From: Psychrosphaera sp. B3R10
Lineage (GTDB): Bacteria; Pseudomonadota; Gammaproteobacteria; Enterobacterales; Alteromonadaceae
Assembly: GCF_018861025.1 (NCBI RefSeq)
Contig: NZ_JAHKQH010000022.1
Location: forward strand, 1 to 64,000
DNA: 64,000 nucleotides
Direction: 5' to 3'
Under the pieces are notes generated by a model, which saw nothing but the letters and a program-made list of their open reading frames with translations, had not been told where the DNA came from and did no database searches. Shown here piece by piece: positions 35,509-45,523 of this stretch; within the stretch, counting starts at the first letter, position 1; each line of letters begins with the position of its first letter. Both the position numbers and the translations under genes were made by a program.

Positions 35509-37236
35509 CTAAAACGGAAATACTATGGGCAATAACAACAGGACAACCGCACTGTAGGTTATAGACACTGGTATGCCAAATCGAACAAAGTCTTTTAACG
35601 TGTAATCCCCCGCATTATAAACCATTAAATTGGTTTGATAACCATAAGGACTAATAAAACTGCCACTAGCGGCGAATGCCACTGCCATAACAAACGGTAA
35701 ATAACTTACTTGTAAACCAATGGCTACAGAATATGCGATTGGAAATATTAATGCTGCAGCGGCATTGTTTGTGATTAACTCAGTTAACAGTAACGTTGAA
35801 AAATAAACAATTACTAGCGCCAAATAAACATTATTTTGGTCAATACCTTCGGCAACTAACTCTGCAATTAGATCTGAAATTCCGACATTATTCAGTGTTG
35901 TAGCCAAAGTTAATGCACTTAATACAATCAACCAAATTTCCAAAGGAAAACGTCTTTTTACTTCGTTAATAGTTAATGCACCACAAGCAAACAAAGCGGC
36001 CATATAGAATATAAAACATTTTAACAACGCAATATCAAAAATAACGGATGTAGCGATGGCGCCCCCAAATCCGATGACAACACACTTTTCTTTTACCCCG
36101 GACAACATAAATTCGAGTTTTTTACCATTAAGGACAAAGAAGTTTTTACTGATGTTTGAACGCGCCGCAAAATCGTTACCGGTTGCTAAAACCAAAAAAT
36201 CACCTGACTGAATAACAACATCACCTAGCTTACCTGAGACCTGCTCACCTTCTCGTCTAATTGCGACGACAGCGGCGTCAAATCGCGCTCGGAAACCGGC
36301 GGTTTTTAACGTTTTGCCAATAACTGCAGAACCTGGCCTAATAACAACCTCAGTAAGATTGTCATTGATTAGCCCAGACTCATGGGCAAAAGATGTTAAG
36401 CCATCAAACTGATTTAAAGTACCGACTTTAGTGACATCTCCTGTAAAAATTAGCTTGTCACCGGCGTAGATCATATTCTGAGGCGTAACAGGGGTTATCA
36501 ACCTTCCTTTGCGCACTATTTCAATTAAAAAGAGTGAGTCCAAATTACGTAAACCATTCGCGCTAACCGTTTTGCCAATAAGCAAGGAATCCGGCTGAAC
36601 TTCAACCTCAACAAAATATCTTGACGCTAATTCTTGTTTAACAACCTTTCCTTCCAGCGCACCGGTACGAAAGTAGATAACTAATAAACAAGCTAAAGAC
36701 GCGGCTATGCCGACTAAAAAGAAATCAAAAAAGGCAAATCCTGTTTGTCCTTGTTCCAATAACATAGAGTTTACAATTAAGTTTGTTGAGGTGCCGATAA
36801 GGGTTAATGTTCCCCCCAAAATAGCGGCATAGGACACAGGTAAAAGCAGTCGATTAGGTGCTAAATATCGATTATTTTTAATCGGACTTAACAATGTTGC
36901 TACAACTGCAGTATTATTTAAAAAGGCGGATGACACTAACGTAGTGAATAACGTTCGAAAATACGTTTGAGGTGTAGATTTAACAAAAAGAATTGCAGAC
37001 AGTCGACGTAAATAGCTGGTTCTCTCAAGTGCAAAACTGCACATTATCAACAACATTAACGTTAACAACCCTTGGTTGGTTGCATTGGCAAGTAATTGTT
37101 CGGTTGTGACTAGGTCAAATGCTAGGCAGCTTAATGCTGACGAAACAAAAACACGTTCGCTCGATTTTTGAAAGCGGATTAAGCCAACTATCGTCGCAAA
37201 AAATATTAACAACACTGTCCATTGTTCAATAGTCAC
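35509..37236 (-). CDS. SLC13-family anion permease with two RCK_C (TrkA-C) domains
   Basis: 575 residues. Two membrane halves with the family's paired motifs (IGTSTNLIVNS and YGYQTNLMVYN) surround two cytoplasmic TrkA-C domains at about 205-285 and 290-370 (DKLIFTGDVTKVG; GDFLVLATGNDF). By family it is a sodium-coupled sulfate or dicarboxylate transporter. Position downstream of cysDN argues for sulfate uptake. A terminator separates it from cysN, so it is likely transcribed separately. Confidence 0.85.
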   Translation of the reverse strand: MTIEQWTVLLIFFATIVGLIRFQKSSERVFVSSALSCLAFDLVTTEQLLANATNQGLLTLMLLIMCSFALERTSYLRRLSAILFVKSTPQTYFRTLFTTLVSSAFLNNTAVVATLLSPIKNNRYLAPNRLLLPVSYAAILGGTLTLIGTSTNLIVNSMLLEQGQTGFAFFDFFLVGIAASLACLLVIYFRTGALEGKVVKQELASRYFVEVEVQPDSLLIGKTVSANGLRNLDSLFLIEIVRKGRLITPVTPQNMIYAGDKLIFTGDVTKVGTLNQFDGLTSFAHESGLINDNLTEVVIRPGSAVIGKTLKTAGFRARFDAAVVAIRREGEQVSGKLGDVVIQSGDFLVLATGNDFAARSNISKNFFVLNGKKLEFMLSGVKEKCVVIGFGGAIATSVIFDIALLKCFIFYMAALFACGALTINEVKRRFPLEIWLIVLSALTLATTLNNVGISDLIAELVAEGIDQNNVYLALVIVYFSTLLLTELITNNAAAALIFPIAYSVAIGLQVSYLPFVMAVAFAASGSFISPYGYQTNLMVYNAGDYTLKDFVRFGIPVSITYSAVVLLLLPIVFPF

Positions 37237-37382
37237 TATATTTAATAACCTCTAACCATTAGCACTTTTTAATTCAGGCCGTGATAACTTAAAACAGCCG
37301 AGCAATTCCGAAACTAGCTTTTGTGTTTAATGAAGTAACATTGTCGTAAAACGTTCCAACTTTTATGCCAACCTTCAATGTG

Positions 37383-37409
37383 TTTTTACTTTTTACTTTT
37401 TACTTTTTG
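37383..37409. repeat. Short heptamer repeat (TTTTTAC x3)
   Basis: Three copies of TTTTTAC followed by TTTTTGA, between the cysN terminator and the SLC13 permease start. Confidence 0.6.
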
Positions 37410-37413
37410 AAGC

Positions 37414-37447
37414 AAAAACAAAAATGGTACTCAAAAGAGTACCATTT
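37414..37447 (-). terminator. Intrinsic terminator of cysDN
   Basis: An 11-bp stem AAATGGTACTC/GAGTACCATTT with a TTTT loop, followed on the minus strand by TTGTTTTTGC; 21 nt past the cysN stop. Confidence 0.88.
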
Positions 37448-37467
37448 CCTTCCTACTAGACGACAGT

Positions 37468-38889
37468 TTACTTAAACAAATCGCTAATATCTTTTGCTTC
37501 CCAATGAGGGAAATGTTTACGTACTAACGCATTTAATTCTACTTCAAAAGCAGACACATTGGTTACCGCTTTGCTTTCAGAAGCCTGACCTTTCGCAACA
37601 ATCATCCCAGCACCAATAGTCACATTGGTTAATCTGTCGATGATAATAAATGCCCCGGTTCCTTTCACATCTAAATAGTTGTCAAATGCGATTTGGTGAT
37701 TTAAAGAAACTTGGCATCGAGCAATTTCGTTCAATTCTAATCGAACGGCTTCGCCGCGTTCCATTGTATTAACGTCAACGGTAAAGTCGATATTAGAAAT
37801 AGAACCAGTCGTTTGCTTAGTCGCAAATTTAAAGTCGTATTGTTTGTTTGGAACTAACGCTTGTTCAGCCATCCAGATCAAATTAACTTCAACATCGCTG
37901 GTGATCTGTGACAAGTTATTAGAATGCACTATGGTATCACCGCGGCTGCAATCAATTTCGTCTTCTAACGTAATTGTCACTGCCATAGGCACAAAAGCCT
38001 CGTCAATATTGCCATCAAATGTGACTATTTCTTTTACTTTAGAAGACTTTCCTGATGGTAACACCGTAACTTCATCGCCTACTCGCACGACACCAGATGC
38101 TAAGGTTCCACAGAACCCTCTGAAATCTAGATTTGGGCGATTGACGTATTGCACAGGCATACGGAAATCTTCAAAGTTAAATGACTCTACAATAGGGGTT
38201 GTTTCCAACATTTCCATTAATGTTTTACCGTGATACCAAGAAGATTTCTCAGAACGGTTAACCACGTTATCGCCGTTTAACGCTGAAATCGGTGCAAACT
38301 GAATATTTTTAATATTTAGTTTATCGGCCAATTCCATATATTGTTTTTTAATGTCTTCATAAACTTCTTCAGAGAAATCCATTAAGTCCATTTTGTTAAT
38401 TGCAACGATGACATTAGGCAAGCCTAATAGCGATACAATAAAGCTATGACGACGTGTTTGTGTTTGTACACCATAACGCGCATCAATCAAGATAATGGCA
38501 AGATCAGCCGTTGAGGCACCGGTAGCCATATTACGGGTATATTGCTCATGCCCAGGGGTATCTGCAATAATAAACTTACGTTTATCTGTAGAAAAATAGC
38601 GATAAGCAACATCAATTGTAATGCCTTGCTCACGCTCTGACTGTAAGCCATCAACCAATAATGCTAAATCAATTTCACCGTCTGTCGTATTAAAACGTTT
38701 AGAGTCATTTTGAATTGCAGCGAGTTGGTCTTCAAAGATCATTTTAGAGTCGTGTAGCAATCGACCAATTAACGTACTCTTACCATCATCCACTGAACCA
38801 CAGGTAATAAAACGCAATAATTCTTTGTTTTCGTGCTGGTGAAGATACTCTTCTATATTTTGTTCAATTAAATCTGACTGATGTGCCAT
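37468..38889 (-). CDS. cysN: Sulfate adenylyltransferase subunit 1 (GTPase)
   Basis: 473 residues, EF-Tu-like GTPase that drives APS synthesis with CysD. G-motifs intact: [37 protein letters not shown]. No CysC kinase domain is fused at the C-terminus; cysC is a separate gene at 27966. Its ATG overlaps the cysD stop by one base (TAATG). Confidence 0.97.
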   Translation of the reverse strand: MAHQSDLIEQNIEEYLHQHENKELLRFITCGSVDDGKSTLIGRLLHDSKMIFEDQLAAIQNDSKRFNTTDGEIDLALLVDGLQSEREQGITIDVAYRYFSTDKRKFIIADTPGHEQYTRNMATGASTADLAIILIDARYGVQTQTRRHSFIVSLLGLPNVIVAINKMDLMDFSEEVYEDIKKQYMELADKLNIKNIQFAPISALNGDNVVNRSEKSSWYHGKTLMEMLETTPIVESFNFEDFRMPVQYVNRPNLDFRGFCGTLASGVVRVGDEVTVLPSGKSSKVKEIVTFDGNIDEAFVPMAVTITLEDEIDCSRGDTIVHSNNLSQITSDVEVNLIWMAEQALVPNKQYDFKFATKQTTGSISNIDFTVDVNTMERGEAVRLELNEIARCQVSLNHQIAFDNYLDVKGTGAFIIIDRLTNVTIGAGMIVAKGQASESKAVTNVSAFEVELNALVRKHFPHWEAKDISDLFK

Positions 38890-39794
38890 TAGAAGTAGCC
38901 CTCCATCTTTTTCTTTTCCATCGAGCCGGCTGAATCATGATCTATCATTCGACCTTGGCGCTCCGATGTTTTCGTTAACAACATCTCTTGAATTATCTCA
39001 GGTAACGTCGCAGCTTCTGATTCAACCGCACCTGTTAAAGGATAACAACCCAAAGTACGGAAGCGAACCATCTTCATTTCCGGAGTTTCTCCTTCTTCAA
39101 GTGGCAATCTTTCATCGTCGACCATAATGTCTACGCCATCACGATTTACTACCGGGCGTTCAGCCGCATAATATAGTGGCACAATATCGATGTTTTCTAA
39201 GTATATGTACTGCCAGATATCTAATTCTGTCCAGTTTGACAATGGGAATACACGAATGCTCTCCCCTTTATCAACTTTGGAATTAAAGACATTCCACAGC
39301 TCAGGACGTTGCTTTTTAGGATCCCATGCATGATTTTTATCACGGAATGAATAAATACGTTCTTTGGCTCGGGATTTTTCTTCGTCACGACGCGCGCCGC
39401 CAAATGCAGCATCATATCCGCCAGCATTCAACGCTTGCTTTAATCCTTGGGTTTTCATGATGTCTGTATGTTTAGAGCTACCATGTACAAATGGATTAAT
39501 ATCCATTGCCAATCCTTCAGGATTTTTATGAACGATTAAATCGAAATCATATTTTTCCGCCACTTTATCGCGGAATTCAATCATCTCTTTAAACTTCCAA
39601 TTTGTGTCAACGTGCAACAAAGGAAATGGTAATTTCGCTGGGAAAAACGCTTTACGAGCAAGATGCAACATAACTGCAGAATCTTTACCTACAGAATAAA
39701 GCATGACTGGATTGTCGAATTCAGCCGCAACTTCACGAATAATGTGAATCGACTCGGCTTCAAGCCGTTTAAGGTGGGTCAGGTTATAATTCAT
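38889..39794 (-). CDS. cysD: Sulfate adenylyltransferase subunit 2
   Basis: 301 residues, PP-loop ATP pyrophosphatase family ([18 protein letters not shown]), with the conserved [16 protein letters not shown] and [15 protein letters not shown]. Makes APS from sulfate and ATP with CysN. A terminator-like hairpin ends only about 10 nt upstream of its start codon. Confidence 0.97.
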   Translation of the reverse strand: MNYNLTHLKRLEAESIHIIREVAAEFDNPVMLYSVGKDSAVMLHLARKAFFPAKLPFPLLHVDTNWKFKEMIEFRDKVAEKYDFDLIVHKNPEGLAMDINPFVHGSSKHTDIMKTQGLKQALNAGGYDAAFGGARRDEEKSRAKERIYSFRDKNHAWDPKKQRPELWNVFNSKVDKGESIRVFPLSNWTELDIWQYIYLENIDIVPLYYAAERPVVNRDGVDIMVDDERLPLEEGETPEMKMVRFRTLGCYPLTGAVESEAATLPEIIQEMLLTKTSERQGRMIDHDSAGSMEKKKMEGYF

Positions 39795-39803
39795 TAAATT
39801 ACA

Positions 39804-39840
39804 CTCAAAAAAATACCGCTAAAATTAACTAGCGGTATTT
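39804..39840 (-). terminator. Intrinsic terminator directly upstream of cysD
   Basis: An 11-bp stem AAATACCGCTA/TAGCGGTATTT with an 8-nt loop and a run of T on the minus strand. It ends the polysaccharide operon, 73 nt after the WcaJ-type gene stop. Because it ends about 10 nt before the cysD ATG, a cysD transcript starting upstream would have to read through it. Confidence 0.85.
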
Positions 39841-39913
39841 AAACCTATTTAATGAAAATTAGTAAGTTCGAATTTGTTAGAACATAGATACAAAACAAAT
39901 AATAAAAGTACTT

Positions 39914-41299
39914 TTAATAGGCATTTTTATCTATAAAGCCCTTGAAAACGGTTCCGACTATTATTTTGATATCAAACCAGAGTGACCAATTGCGAATATA
40001 TTCAAGGTCATATTCGATTCTTTTTTCCATTTTATCAAGTGTATCTGTTTCACCACGCCAGCCATTAATCTGCGCCCAACCAGTAATTCCTGGTTTAACT
40101 TTATGACGTAGCATATAACCTTCAATTAAAGAACGATATTCTTCATTATGTGCTACTGCGTGTGGCCTCGGCCCAACAATTGACATCCTACCTTGCAATA
40201 CGTTCAAAAACTGTGGAAGTTCATCTAAACTTGTCTTCCGAATGAACTGACCTATTGGAGTAAATCGACTATCATTTTTTTTAGCCTGAGTTACTTTATC
40301 TCCATTCTCCATAACCATCATTGACCTAAACTTGTAAACCTTTATTGGTTTTCCATCCATCCCATAACGATGTTGCTTAAATACAATTGGACCTTTTGAT
40401 GTAAATTTAACTGCAAGTGCAATTAAAACAAGAATTGGAGAAATTAAGGCAATAATCAAAATTGAAAAAACTATATCTTCAAGTCGCTTTATTATTGCAT
40501 TACTGCCGTCGAGTGGTGAATCATAAATACTGATTGTTGGTATTCCACTAACTACATCACTACGTGAGTGCAAAATATTAAACATGAAAATATCAGGTAC
40601 TAAAAATACAGACGCTGTCGAGTCTGCTAACTCTTTCATTAGCCATTTAATTCTTGTTTCGGCCCTCATTGGGAGTGCTATATAAACCCTATCAATACCG
40701 CCTTCTTTGCAATCTCGAATCATCTGTTCCAAACTTCCTAAAGTAGGTAGTTCAGTTTCTTTGTCATCATAATATCCCTTAAAATGCATACCTAATGAAG
40801 GGTTTTCAATCATCCGCTGAGCTAAATGTTTTCCTAAGTCACCTGCTCCGGCTACGACAACATTTCGAGTATTATGTCCCTTTATTCGCAAATATCTCAA
40901 AAATAATCGCAATACAATTCTATAGCCGTTTAAGGATGCTAACGAAGCAAAAAACCAAAGCGCCTTGACATTATCTTCAGGGGAATATTCAGGAAAAAAG
41001 AAAATTAAATTCAAATAGATCAAAGAAGCAGACACAAACCAATGTATTGTTGCTTTTTTTAACTCTTTCAATAAAGACAAACCACGCCACGAAATGTACA
41101 AATTATCTAATTCACCTGTGAAGTGAAATATCATGACAGCAACAACAGCTAATGTCGTATGCTCTACGGTCCAATCTCCAGACACGTAATATACTGCCAA
41201 AAATAACGAGCTACATATAACAATAATATCTAAAACTCTTTGAGCGATTGATATTAGTGTTTGATTGCCATGTAAAATACCACTTTGCATTATTTTCAT
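39914..41299 (-). CDS. Undecaprenyl-phosphate glucose (hexose) phosphotransferase, WcaJ/WbaP type
   Basis: 461 residues from the ATG at 41299 (a TTG 9 bases upstream and an ATG 9 bases downstream are alternatives; no clear ribosome site). Four N-terminal membrane spans, a CoA-binding-like Rossmann domain (NVVVAGAGDLGKHLAQRM), then the bacterial sugar transferase domain with KFTSKGPIVFKQHRYGMDG, VYKFRSMMVM and LPQFLNVLQGRMSIVGPRP. It starts repeat-unit synthesis by moving sugar phosphate to undecaprenyl phosphate. Last gene of the locus. The sugar, most likely glucose, is inferred. Confidence 0.9.
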   Translation of the reverse strand: MKIMQSGILHGNQTLISIAQRVLDIIVICSSLFLAVYYVSGDWTVEHTTLAVVAVMIFHFTGELDNLYISWRGLSLLKELKKATIHWFVSASLIYLNLIFFFPEYSPEDNVKALWFFASLASLNGYRIVLRLFLRYLRIKGHNTRNVVVAGAGDLGKHLAQRMIENPSLGMHFKGYYDDKETELPTLGSLEQMIRDCKEGGIDRVYIALPMRAETRIKWLMKELADSTASVFLVPDIFMFNILHSRSDVVSGIPTISIYDSPLDGSNAIIKRLEDIVFSILIIALISPILVLIALAVKFTSKGPIVFKQHRYGMDGKPIKVYKFRSMMVMENGDKVTQAKKNDSRFTPIGQFIRKTSLDELPQFLNVLQGRMSIVGPRPHAVAHNEEYRSLIEGYMLRHKVKPGITGWAQINGWRGETDTLDKMEKRIEYDLEYIRNWSLWFDIKIIVGTVFKGFIDKNAY

Positions 41300-41311
41300 T
41301 TTCAACAACTA

Positions 41312-42049
41312 TTAGTTACTAGAACTGAATTTATCTTTCAAAATATAAAAAGCGAACTTAATATTAGTTGAAAAATACCGCCAAAACATTCTTCTAGGCT
41401 CTTGAATAACCCTATACAACCATTCTAGGCCATATTTCTGCATCCATAAAGGTGCACGACTAACTTTACCTGCAACCACGTCAAATGTACCACCAACTCC
41501 CATTACAAAGTTAACGCCTAATTTATCTTTCCATTTATTTATGAAATTTTCTTTTTTAGGGGAGGTAATTGCAACAAACAACAACTTAGCACCAGAACTT
41601 TTAATTGTATTTACGACGGACTCTTCATCATCCCAAAAGTAACCGTGGTGAACTCCCGCTACCTTCAAGTCCGGATATTCCTTCAAAACGTTAATTCTTG
41701 TTGTCTGAACAACACTATCTGTAGCCCCTAATAGAAAAATAGGGTATCCCTCTTTCTCAGATAGGGCTAATAACTGATAAAACAGATCGACACCAGCTAC
41801 ACGTTCAGGTATTGCATGTCCACAAAATCTTGCCCCTAACACAACCCCTTGACCGTCTATATTAATCAAATCGCATTCTTGGACAGAGTTAAAAAGCTCT
41901 TTATCTTTCTGCATGTTTACAAGTTTGGCAACATTGACTACGACATGTTGGAAAACCCCCCCCTTATTTAAGCTTTCCTCAATAACTGAAACAGTTTCCT
42001 CCATCGAAATTGAATGCATTTTAGATTTCAAAAATACGATTTCGTTCAT
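41312..42049 (-). CDS. WecG/TagA/CpsF-family glycosyltransferase
   Basis: 245 residues, GT26 family: VNVAKLVNMQKDKELFNSVQ, INIDGQGVVLGARF, GYPIFLLGATDSV, VAITSPKKENFI, FVMGVGGTFDVVAGKVSRAP. Members transfer N-acetylmannosamine or its uronic acid to a lipid-linked primer, or glucosyl-type residues in capsules. The presence of wecC in the same locus makes a ManNAcA-type donor plausible. It overlaps asnB by 4 bp (ATGA). Confidence 0.88.
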   Translation of the reverse strand: MNEIVFLKSKMHSISMEETVSVIEESLNKGGVFQHVVVNVAKLVNMQKDKELFNSVQECDLINIDGQGVVLGARFCGHAIPERVAGVDLFYQLLALSEKEGYPIFLLGATDSVVQTTRINVLKEYPDLKVAGVHHGYFWDDEESVVNTIKSSGAKLLFVAITSPKKENFINKWKDKLGVNFVMGVGGTFDVVAGKVSRAPLWMQKYGLEWLYRVIQEPRRMFWRYFSTNIKFAFYILKDKFSSSN

Positions 42050-43866
42050 TTACACGCCTCTTCTAAAAGATAAAACACCGAAACTAAAAAGAACAATTGC
42101 TTCTCCAAATTTTTCTTTCCTAATTGGTGCTCTTCAAATAGGTAATGAACATACTCTTTATCAAATACCGAACAAAAGCTACTTGAGTTCAACAATATTT
42201 CCTTAAATGACGCCTCTCCTTTGTCTTTAAACCACTTCTCTGTTGGCGATTTAAATCCCTTTTTCTTCCTATAAACGATTTCATTTGGTAAAACCGTCTC
42301 TGCAAACTTTTTGTGAATATACTTACCTTGATAACCTCTAATTTTAAACTTTAAAGGAAGTGATTCTATATAATCAACAAGATCGTTATCTAATAAAGGT
42401 ACTCTAGCCTCTACTGAAAAATTCATAGATATCTTGTCTGTATAATTCAATAAATCGTCACTTAAATTTCTACGGCAATCATTAGACATCATATTTTCGA
42501 CGTCTGAGTAACCTAACTTATCAAGTAAATCAACAAAATATTCAGTTACATTATCAACTTCAACACTCTCTATACTTAACAACTTACCTATTTCTTCTTT
42601 ACTGAAAAGACTATAAAGTTCATTAAACCTAGAGGTTCTATCATGATTTGCTAACGAAGATATTAACTTTGCTACATTTCTATTGTTTAACGAACTTGCA
42701 AACGACGATAAAGGTTTTCCTAAAAAACTTGGTAAAATAGCGGCATACTTTTCACCAAGATATCGTCTATAACCACCTAAAGGCTCGTCAGCACCTTGCC
42801 CAGTCAGCACAACGTTAACGTACTTACTTGCCAATTTATTCAGAAAATACATCGGAATTAGTGACGTGGTTGCTAAAGGTTCTTCAACAATTTGAACACA
42901 GTGCCTTAAAGAATCTTGAAATTCAGTCTTCGAAACCAAAATTTCAAAATGTTCAGTGCCCAATATTCGTGCCGTCTCAGCTGCTTCTTTCAACTCGTTA
43001 GAGTCATCTTCTTCATGAAACCCTACAGTAAAAGTTTTTAGCTTTCCTTTGCTATACTTTTGAGCATAGAATGCAACTAATGCGGAATCAATTCCACCAC
43101 TTAATAAAACCCCCACTTCAACATCCGACAGCATTTGTCTCTGAATTGCTTGCTCAAATAACAGCCCATACTCTGACACCGCACCAGAAAAGCTAATTCT
43201 ACGTTTTGCAGGTCTTAAATAATTCATGGGTACAAGCGCACAAGTGTTCTTTTCAATAGACAGCTTCAAAATATGACCAGGTAAAAGTTTAGATACACCA
43301 TCATAAATAGTACTTGGTGCCGGACTATATCTAAAGAACATTGTTGTTGCCAATTTATCTACATCAAGATTCTTTTCAAAATCTAATCCTCGAAGTTCAG
43401 ATGAAAAAGAAAAACTCGAGTCGTTTTTTATATAATAAAGAGGCTTTACACCAAATCTATCTCTAACTAAAAATAAGGATCTATTTTTTAAATCAACAAA
43501 ACAAAATGAAAAAATACCATTAAAATCAATTATACTATCAATACCTTTCAGAGCTAAATAGTTAACGATCGTCTCAGTGTCACTATGCCCGCTCCAACTA
43601 ATACCATCTAGTTCTTTTCTTAACTCTAGGTGATTATAAATTTCGCCATTAAAAACTATTAAATATTGACCGCATTTAGAATACATAGGTTGAGAACCTG
43701 CATCAGATAGATCTTGTATCGACAATCTAGTATGACCCAAATGCAATTTTAATTCGTTACCAAAATCAACAGTCTCTAAACTCGAATTATTTGGTCCCCT
43801 ATGCTTGATAGAGTCAAGCCTTCCTTCATTAAAGTCACCGCCAAGTTGGCCAATTATACCACACAC
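42046..43866 (-). CDS. Asparagine synthase-type glutamine amidotransferase
   Basis: 606 residues. N-terminal class II glutaminase with catalytic Cys2 (MCGIIGQLG) and HRGPNNSS; C-terminal ATP-pyrophosphatase domain (VGVLLSGGIDSALVAFYAQK, LTGQGADEPLGGYRRYL). Biochemically AsnB-like, but its place within polysaccharide genes suggests it amidates a uronic-acid carboxyl group, as WbpS-type proteins do. The substrate is inference. Confidence 0.88.
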   Translation of the reverse strand: MCGIIGQLGGDFNEGRLDSIKHRGPNNSSLETVDFGNELKLHLGHTRLSIQDLSDAGSQPMYSKCGQYLIVFNGEIYNHLELRKELDGISWSGHSDTETIVNYLALKGIDSIIDFNGIFSFCFVDLKNRSLFLVRDRFGVKPLYYIKNDSSFSFSSELRGLDFEKNLDVDKLATTMFFRYSPAPSTIYDGVSKLLPGHILKLSIEKNTCALVPMNYLRPAKRRISFSGAVSEYGLLFEQAIQRQMLSDVEVGVLLSGGIDSALVAFYAQKYSKGKLKTFTVGFHEEDDSNELKEAAETARILGTEHFEILVSKTEFQDSLRHCVQIVEEPLATTSLIPMYFLNKLASKYVNVVLTGQGADEPLGGYRRYLGEKYAAILPSFLGKPLSSFASSLNNRNVAKLISSLANHDRTSRFNELYSLFSKEEIGKLLSIESVEVDNVTEYFVDLLDKLGYSDVENMMSNDCRRNLSDDLLNYTDKISMNFSVEARVPLLDNDLVDYIESLPLKFKIRGYQGKYIHKKFAETVLPNEIVYRKKKGFKSPTEKWFKDKGEASFKEILLNSSSFCSVFDKEYVHYLFEEHQLGKKNLEKQLFFLVSVFYLLEEACK

Positions 43867-44376
43867 TTAAACTCTCCTTTTAATCATCTTAGCAGGCACG
43901 CCACCAACTATCGTATAGGGTTCTACGTTTCTTGTTACAACGGCACCTGCTCCAACAATACTCCCTCGACCAATAATAACACCCGGCAAAATTATAGCGT
44001 TTCTACCTATCCAAACGTCAGATTCAATTATTGACTTCACAGTAGTTTTAGTCCCTTGAGTCGACATTGGTATATCAACTCTAGCTACTTCATGAGTACC
44101 AGATAAAACCGATACGTTAGGAGCAATCATGACATGATCACCAATCTCTACTGATTGTAAGAAGACATTTTCATTTATCTGACAGTGGCTACCAACGGAA
44201 ATTTCACTACCACTTCCTATATAAACATTATCTTCGAAAAAATTATTTCCTGATGCCATTAAATTAAGAATACGTTCCATATACCAGCACCTAATTCTAT
44301 TGCAAAAAGGTAGGTATCTTGAATTAGGTAATCTACTAATAAAAAGGTAATAAAAAGCCAACTTTAGTTTAAACAT
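43867..44376 (-). CDS. Hexapeptide-repeat acetyltransferase
   Basis: 169 residues from the ATG at 44376. The C-terminal two thirds form left-handed beta-helix turns (NVYIGSGSEISVGSHCQINE) ending in the CatB/WbbJ-type region GTHEVARVDIPM, VWIGRNAIILPGVIIGRGSI, VGAGAVVTRNVEPYTIVGGV. Probably O-acetylates a sugar of the repeat unit. A longer reading frame upstream runs through the preceding gene and is not real. The start overlaps that gene by 8 bp. Confidence 0.85.
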   Translation of the reverse strand: MFKLKLAFYYLFISRLPNSRYLPFCNRIRCWYMERILNLMASGNNFFEDNVYIGSGSEISVGSHCQINENVFLQSVEIGDHVMIAPNVSVLSGTHEVARVDIPMSTQGTKTTVKSIIESDVWIGRNAIILPGVIIGRGSIVGAGAVVTRNVEPYTIVGGVPAKMIKRRV

Positions 44377-45523
44377 TGTAAGTAAGGGCCTGTAAGTAGG
44401 GGACTGATGCCCAACGAAGCATATCAGCATTTTTTCTACTTCCAAATATATCAATCGTAGAATATAGGCTTTCGTTTTTATAAAACAATTCAATTCCATT
44501 AAGTAATTGTTGAACCAAATCTTCATCCCCCATAAGCTTAGCGAGATAGAGCATTTCTGCATTATCGTAAAGATCGAATTTAATTAAACTTGGCTTATTT
44601 TTTATTGAAAAACGCTTAAACAATTTGTAATTATCATCATAAAAATTATCTTTTATATATTTGTATCCGATTTCTACATGTTTAGTAGGCATTATGAATG
44701 GAAAGTGTTTTGCAGATTTTATCAAGTTTTTAAGTATAAACGCACTATGAAAACAGTCTATAAATGAGTTGGAATCGAAAGGTCCATAAAGCCAACTTCC
44801 ATCCTCTCTTTGGACGGATATAATAAAGTTGTACATTTTTTTTATTTTATTTTCGTAAATATTTTTATCTAATTCCAACACTTCAATAAAAAGTGAATAC
44901 ATATATAAAGTATATGACACTGAATTAGTTACGACTCTATCTTTAAAAGGACCATAAGAAGTAGCTAATCGTGTTTCATCACAAAACACATCAACAATTT
45001 CCATTTCATAAAATTCAAATACTTTCTGGATAGCAGATTTGTATACTGTATTTTGAGTAATTTCAAATAATTCATAAAACAACTCAACTACATAGGGAAT
45101 ATTTGTTGTAAAAGGAGTATCCCGACTATATGTTAACGTCGGTGAGATCACTATTTCAAAACCTGTTCCCCAACTCCAACCTTTAAAGTTAGTGTTATAG
45201 TTTTCCAATAGCCAATCTGCATGCTCAATCGCTTTAGCCAGATATTTATCGCTGGTTTTATCTTTGAATAAATTTATACAACTTAAACCCAATTGTGCTC
45301 TTACTATAGGGTAATCTTGTTTCTTATACCCTAAGCGTAAATGATTGTTGATAAAAAGGTCAAACAAAGTCAAAGAAGCAACTGGTAATAATCCAACTAT
45401 TTTATTTTTGAAATAAAGGCGTTTACTTGCAAGCCCTAATTTCGTTTTCCACAAATCGTAAGGATCATGAGTAAAAAAATCTCCCCTATCAATCAGGTTA
45501 CTAATACGATTAAAGGCTGTCAT
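44369..45523 (-). CDS. Polysaccharide-locus protein with toroid-like helical repeats, function unknown
   Basis: 384 residues, no signal peptide or membrane segment. The pattern of paired helices with aromatic turns (YLAKAIEHADWLLENYN, GWSWGTGFEI, FIISVQREDGSWLYGPFD) suggests an alpha/alpha-toroid fold as in terpene cyclases, C5-epimerases or six-hairpin glycosidases. The Q-x-x-DGSW motif recalls their repeats. No catalytic residues can be assigned. Overlap with the genes on both sides (14 bp with GT4, 8 bp with the acetyltransferase) shows it belongs to the operon, perhaps modifying the glycan in the cytoplasm. Confidence 0.55.
   Translation of the reverse strand: MTAFNRISNLIDRGDFFTHDPYDLWKTKLGLASKRLYFKNKIVGLLPVASLTLFDLFINNHLRLGYKKQDYPIVRAQLGLSCINLFKDKTSDKYLAKAIEHADWLLENYNTNFKGWSWGTGFEIVISPTLTYSRDTPFTTNIPYVVELFYELFEITQNTVYKSAIQKVFEFYEMEIVDVFCDETRLATSYGPFKDRVVTNSVSYTLYMYSLFIEVLELDKNIYENKIKKMYNFIISVQREDGSWLYGPFDSNSFIDCFHSAFILKNLIKSAKHFPFIMPTKHVEIGYKYIKDNFYDDNYKLFKRFSIKNKPSLIKFDLYDNAEMLYLAKLMGDEDLVQQLLNGIELFYKNESLYSTIDIFGSRKNADMLRWASVPYLQALTYNV

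Noticed and set aside
43867-44562. 231-codon version of the acetyltransferase
   Set aside because: The first 62 codons lie inside the preceding gene in another frame; the ATG at 44376 gives a normal-length protein.
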